From contig DASYSS010000091.1 of the NCBI GenBank assembly GCA_036003045.1, positions 1 to 62,656 on the forward strand: a stretch of 62,656 nucleotides of DNA, in the 5' to 3' direction. Both the position numbers and the translations under genes were made by a program. The stretch is from Gemmatimonadaceae bacterium. Lineage in GTDB: Bacteria; Gemmatimonadota; Gemmatimonadetes; Gemmatimonadales; Gemmatimonadaceae. The notes beneath the pieces were generated by a model. It had not been told where the DNA came from, made no database searches, and was given only the letters and a program-made list of their open reading frames with translations. Shown here piece by piece: positions 58,271-62,656 of this stretch (position 1 is its first letter; each line of letters begins with the position of its first letter).

Positions 58271-59050
58271 ATGTCTTACGAGACGATCACGCTCAACGTC
58301 GCGGACCGGATCGCGATGGTCACCGTCAACCGGCCGGACAAACTCAACGCGCTGAACAACAAAGTCATCTCCGAGCTGGGCGACGCGATCGATGCGCTGC
58401 GCGGCGATCGTGACGTGGGCGGGATCGTTCTCACCGGGGCCGGCCGCGCGTTCGTCGCCGGAGCGGACATCTCGGAGCTCGAGCAGGTCGCCGGCGGCTC
58501 GGCCGAGGCACTGGCGAAGCGCGGCCAGTCCGTATTCAACCGTTTCGAGACGTCGCCGAAGCCGACCATCGCCGCCGTGAATGGTTTCGCCCTCGGCGGC
58601 GGCTGCGAGCTCGCCATGGCGTGTCACGTTCGCATCGCGTCGGAGAACGCGAAATTCGGACAGCCCGAGGTGAAGCTCGGCCTCATCCCGGGGTATGGCG
58701 GCACGCAGCGTCTTCCGCGCCTCGTCGGCAAAGGCCGCGCGCTACAACTGCTGCTCACCGGCGAGATGATCGACGCGCAGGAAGCGCTTCGCATTGGTCT
58801 CGTGAACCGTGTGGTCGCCGCGGACGAGCTGCTCCCGGCCGCGAACGCGATGATGCGGGCGATGCTGACCAATGCGCCGCTCGCGCTCGCGGCGTGCGTG
58901 AACGTAGTCAACGACGGCGCGGACTCTTCGCTCGATGCCGCGCTCGCGCTCGAGGCGTCGGCATTCGGGGAACTGGGCGTGACGGACGACAAGCGCGAGG
59001 GGACGCGCGCGTTCCTCGAGAAGCGGGCCGCGAAGTTCAGCGGCGCGTGA
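58271..59050 (+). CDS. Enoyl-CoA hydratase/isomerase family protein
   Basis: Crotonase-fold enzyme of fatty-acid or related CoA metabolism. 259 residues. Oxyanion-hole segments are FVAGADISEL and NGFALGGGCELAMA. Both catalytic glutamates of hydratases are present: E113 (GGGCE) and E133 (GQPEVKLG). GLIPGYGGTQRLPRLVG is the classic signature, so a true hydratase is likely. Its TGA overlaps the recF start (GTGA), so recF is translationally coupled to it, an odd pairing. Confidence 0.93.
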   Translation: MSYETITLNVADRIAMVTVNRPDKLNALNNKVISELGDAIDALRGDRDVGGIVLTGAGRAFVAGADISELEQVAGGSAEALAKRGQSVFNRFETSPKPTIAAVNGFALGGGCELAMACHVRIASENAKFGQPEVKLGLIPGYGGTQRLPRLVGKGRALQLLLTGEMIDAQEALRIGLVNRVVAADELLPAANAMMRAMLTNAPLALAACVNVVNDGADSSLDAALALEASAFGELGVTDDKREGTRAFLEKRAAKFSGA

Positions 59051-60210
59051 ACGCCGAGCGGGGGGGGGCGGCTCGACTCGCACGCCTCGTCGTTCGCGAT
59101 TTCAGAAATCTCGCGCATGTCGAGCTGGCCCCGCCGAGTGCGGGTTGGGTCGTGGTGGGCGAGAACGGCCAGGGAAAGACGAATCTCCTCGAGGCGATTC
59201 ACTACTTGCAGCTGTTGCGATCGTCGCGCGGCGCTCGCGACGCGGATGTGGTGCGCTTCGGCGCCGACGCGTTTCACATCGCGGCGCACGTCGACACGGA
59301 CGGCAGCTGTCACGAGGTCTCGGTGGGCTTCGAGCGCGCCGGCCACCGAAAGCGTGCGCGTCTCGACGGCGCCGTGCCCGAGCGGTTGAGCGATGCACTC
59401 GGCGCGCTTCCGTCGGTCATGTTCGCGCCGGACGACGTTTCGCTGGTCACCGGCTCCCCCGCCGAGCGACGCCGTTTTCTCGACGTGATGCTGGCGGTCA
59501 CGAATCATTCGTATCTGGTCGCGCTGCAGCAGTACCGCGCGGCCCTCCTGCGCCGAAACGCCGCGTTGCGCTCGGCGATGCTGACCGGCGGGAGAGACGC
59601 CGACGCCATTGGCGTGTGGGAGCCGGCCCTCGCCGAATACGGCGCGGCCCTGTGGCGCCAGCGACGGTCGTGGGTGGCGTCGATGGAGGACCGGCTCGAG
59701 GAGGTTTGTCGGGAAATCGGCGAGGGAGGCCGGGTTCGGATGCGCTACGCGAGCGCGCTCGCGGCGGCGGATGATCCGCGCTTCGCGCTGGCTCGCGCGC
59801 TCGAGGAAAAGCGGGCGTCGGATCTGCGGCGAGGACTCACGCACGTGGGCCCGCATCGCGACGATCTGGTCGTCACGCTCGAGGGGCGAGATCTCCGCGT
59901 GTTCGGATCGGCGGGACAACAGCGCACGGCGGCGATCGCGCTGCGCATGCTCGAAGCGGCCACGGTGACGGAACGGCGAGGATTCGCGCCGATGTTCCTG
60001 CTCGACGACCCGTTCGCCGAGTTGGACGCCCGCCGGTCGGCCCGAATTCTGTCGTTGTTGGAGCGCGAAGGCATGGGCGGGGCTGGAGGGGGTGCGGGTG
60101 GCCAAACCGTGCTCGCGGTGCCGCGCGACAGCGACATTCCGGCTGAGCTCACGCGCCTCGAGCGCTTTCGGATCGCGGGCGGCGTATTGACGCATACGGG
60201 CGCCGCGTGA
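59047..60210 (+). CDS. recF: DNA replication and repair protein RecF
   Basis: SMC-like ATPase that helps load RecA at gaps (with RecO and RecR). 387 residues from GTG 59047. Walker A GENGQGKT (38-45), signature region (THVGPHRDDLVV, FGSAGQQRTAAIALRM), Walker B MFLLDDPFAELDARR (near 315). Codons 5-7 contain a run of nine G (59060-59068), a possible slippage site. Near the C-terminus a Gly-rich insert (GMGGAGGGAGGQT) interrupts the D-loop region. Followed by the DUF721 gene and gyrB, the classic recF-DUF721-gyrB order. Confidence 0.95.
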   Translation: MNAERGGAARLARLVVRDFRNLAHVELAPPSAGWVVVGENGQGKTNLLEAIHYLQLLRSSRGARDADVVRFGADAFHIAAHVDTDGSCHEVSVGFERAGHRKRARLDGAVPERLSDALGALPSVMFAPDDVSLVTGSPAERRRFLDVMLAVTNHSYLVALQQYRAALLRRNAALRSAMLTGGRDADAIGVWEPALAEYGAALWRQRRSWVASMEDRLEEVCREIGEGGRVRMRYASALAAADDPRFALARALEEKRASDLRRGLTHVGPHRDDLVVTLEGRDLRVFGSAGQQRTAAIALRMLEAATVTERRGFAPMFLLDDPFAELDARRSARILSLLEREGMGGAGGGAGGQTVLAVPRDSDIPAELTRLERFRIAGGVLTHTGAA

Positions 60211-60222
60211 GAAGGTGAGCTC

Positions 60223-62656
<2,434 letters not shown>

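Overview
The window is GC-rich bacterial chromosome and most resembles a member of the Gemmatimonadota. The reasons are a SusC/SusD outer-membrane uptake pair in a high-GC genome, an ADOP-type FtsX permease with the N-terminal domain known mainly from Acidobacteriota and Gemmatimonadota, and bacterial-type ribosomal, RNA polymerase and Ccm genes. The phylum call is inference. I see no rRNA, transposase, integrase, prophage or CRISPR array.

Layout. (1) 1-6912, minus strand: translation genes in transcription order fusA, tuf, rpsJ, rplC, rplD, rplW, rplB, rpsS (rpsS cut by the window edge). (2) 6913-9810, plus strand: an island holding an S51 peptidase, a 53-residue membrane peptide and two paralogous small secreted Lys-rich proteins. 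It separates fusA from rpsL-rpsG (9890-10743, minus). (3) 10898-23092, minus strand: accessory genes (ADOP permease, PlsB-like acyltransferase, GT4 glycosyltransferase, DUF4397 lipoprotein, SusD, SusC, exported arginase-fold protein) lying between rpoC and rpsL. (4) 23181-36268, minus strand: one long unit from a strong sigma70-type promoter: tRNA-Thr(TGT), Tyr(GTA), Gly(TCC), Thr(GGT), rpmG, secE, nusG, rplK, rplA, rplJ, rplL, rpoB, rpoC, closed by a UUCG-loop hairpin. (5) 36314-46697, mostly minus: cysS, a cut-down ABC ATPase, a YbjN-like/pspA/AI-2E-permease unit, the two-subunit L-serine dehydratase, a lipoprotein and uvrA. (6) 46867-51678, plus: cutA, a transglutaminase/ABC-2 exporter operon and a third Lys/Ala-rich secreted protein. 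(7) 51680-58209, minus: mtnA, glpK and a YfiM-like protein, then ccmE, ccmF, ccmH and a CcmI-like zinc-ribbon protein. (8) 58271-62656, plus: enoyl-CoA hydratase, recF, a DUF721/DciA-like gene and gyrB (cut by the window edge).

The most unusual signals are these. A dispersed intergenic inverted repeat is built from 7-bp units of the type GGTCNCC; four of six copies sit 2-6 bases past the stop codons of tuf, fusA, rplL and nusG. The tuf product has a rebuilt switch I (KILT in place of RGIT, plus about five extra residues). CcmE carries Cys instead of the haem-binding His although CcmH is present, and the Ccm unit ends in a CcmI-like/double-zinc-ribbon fusion. A terminator-like hairpin with a competing alternative fold lies between rplJ and rplL. 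Two paralogous secreted proteins share a 21-bp upstream motif. I do not see a clear-cut new defence or mobile system. Gene calls rest on recognised family motifs read from the translations; no database search was possible.
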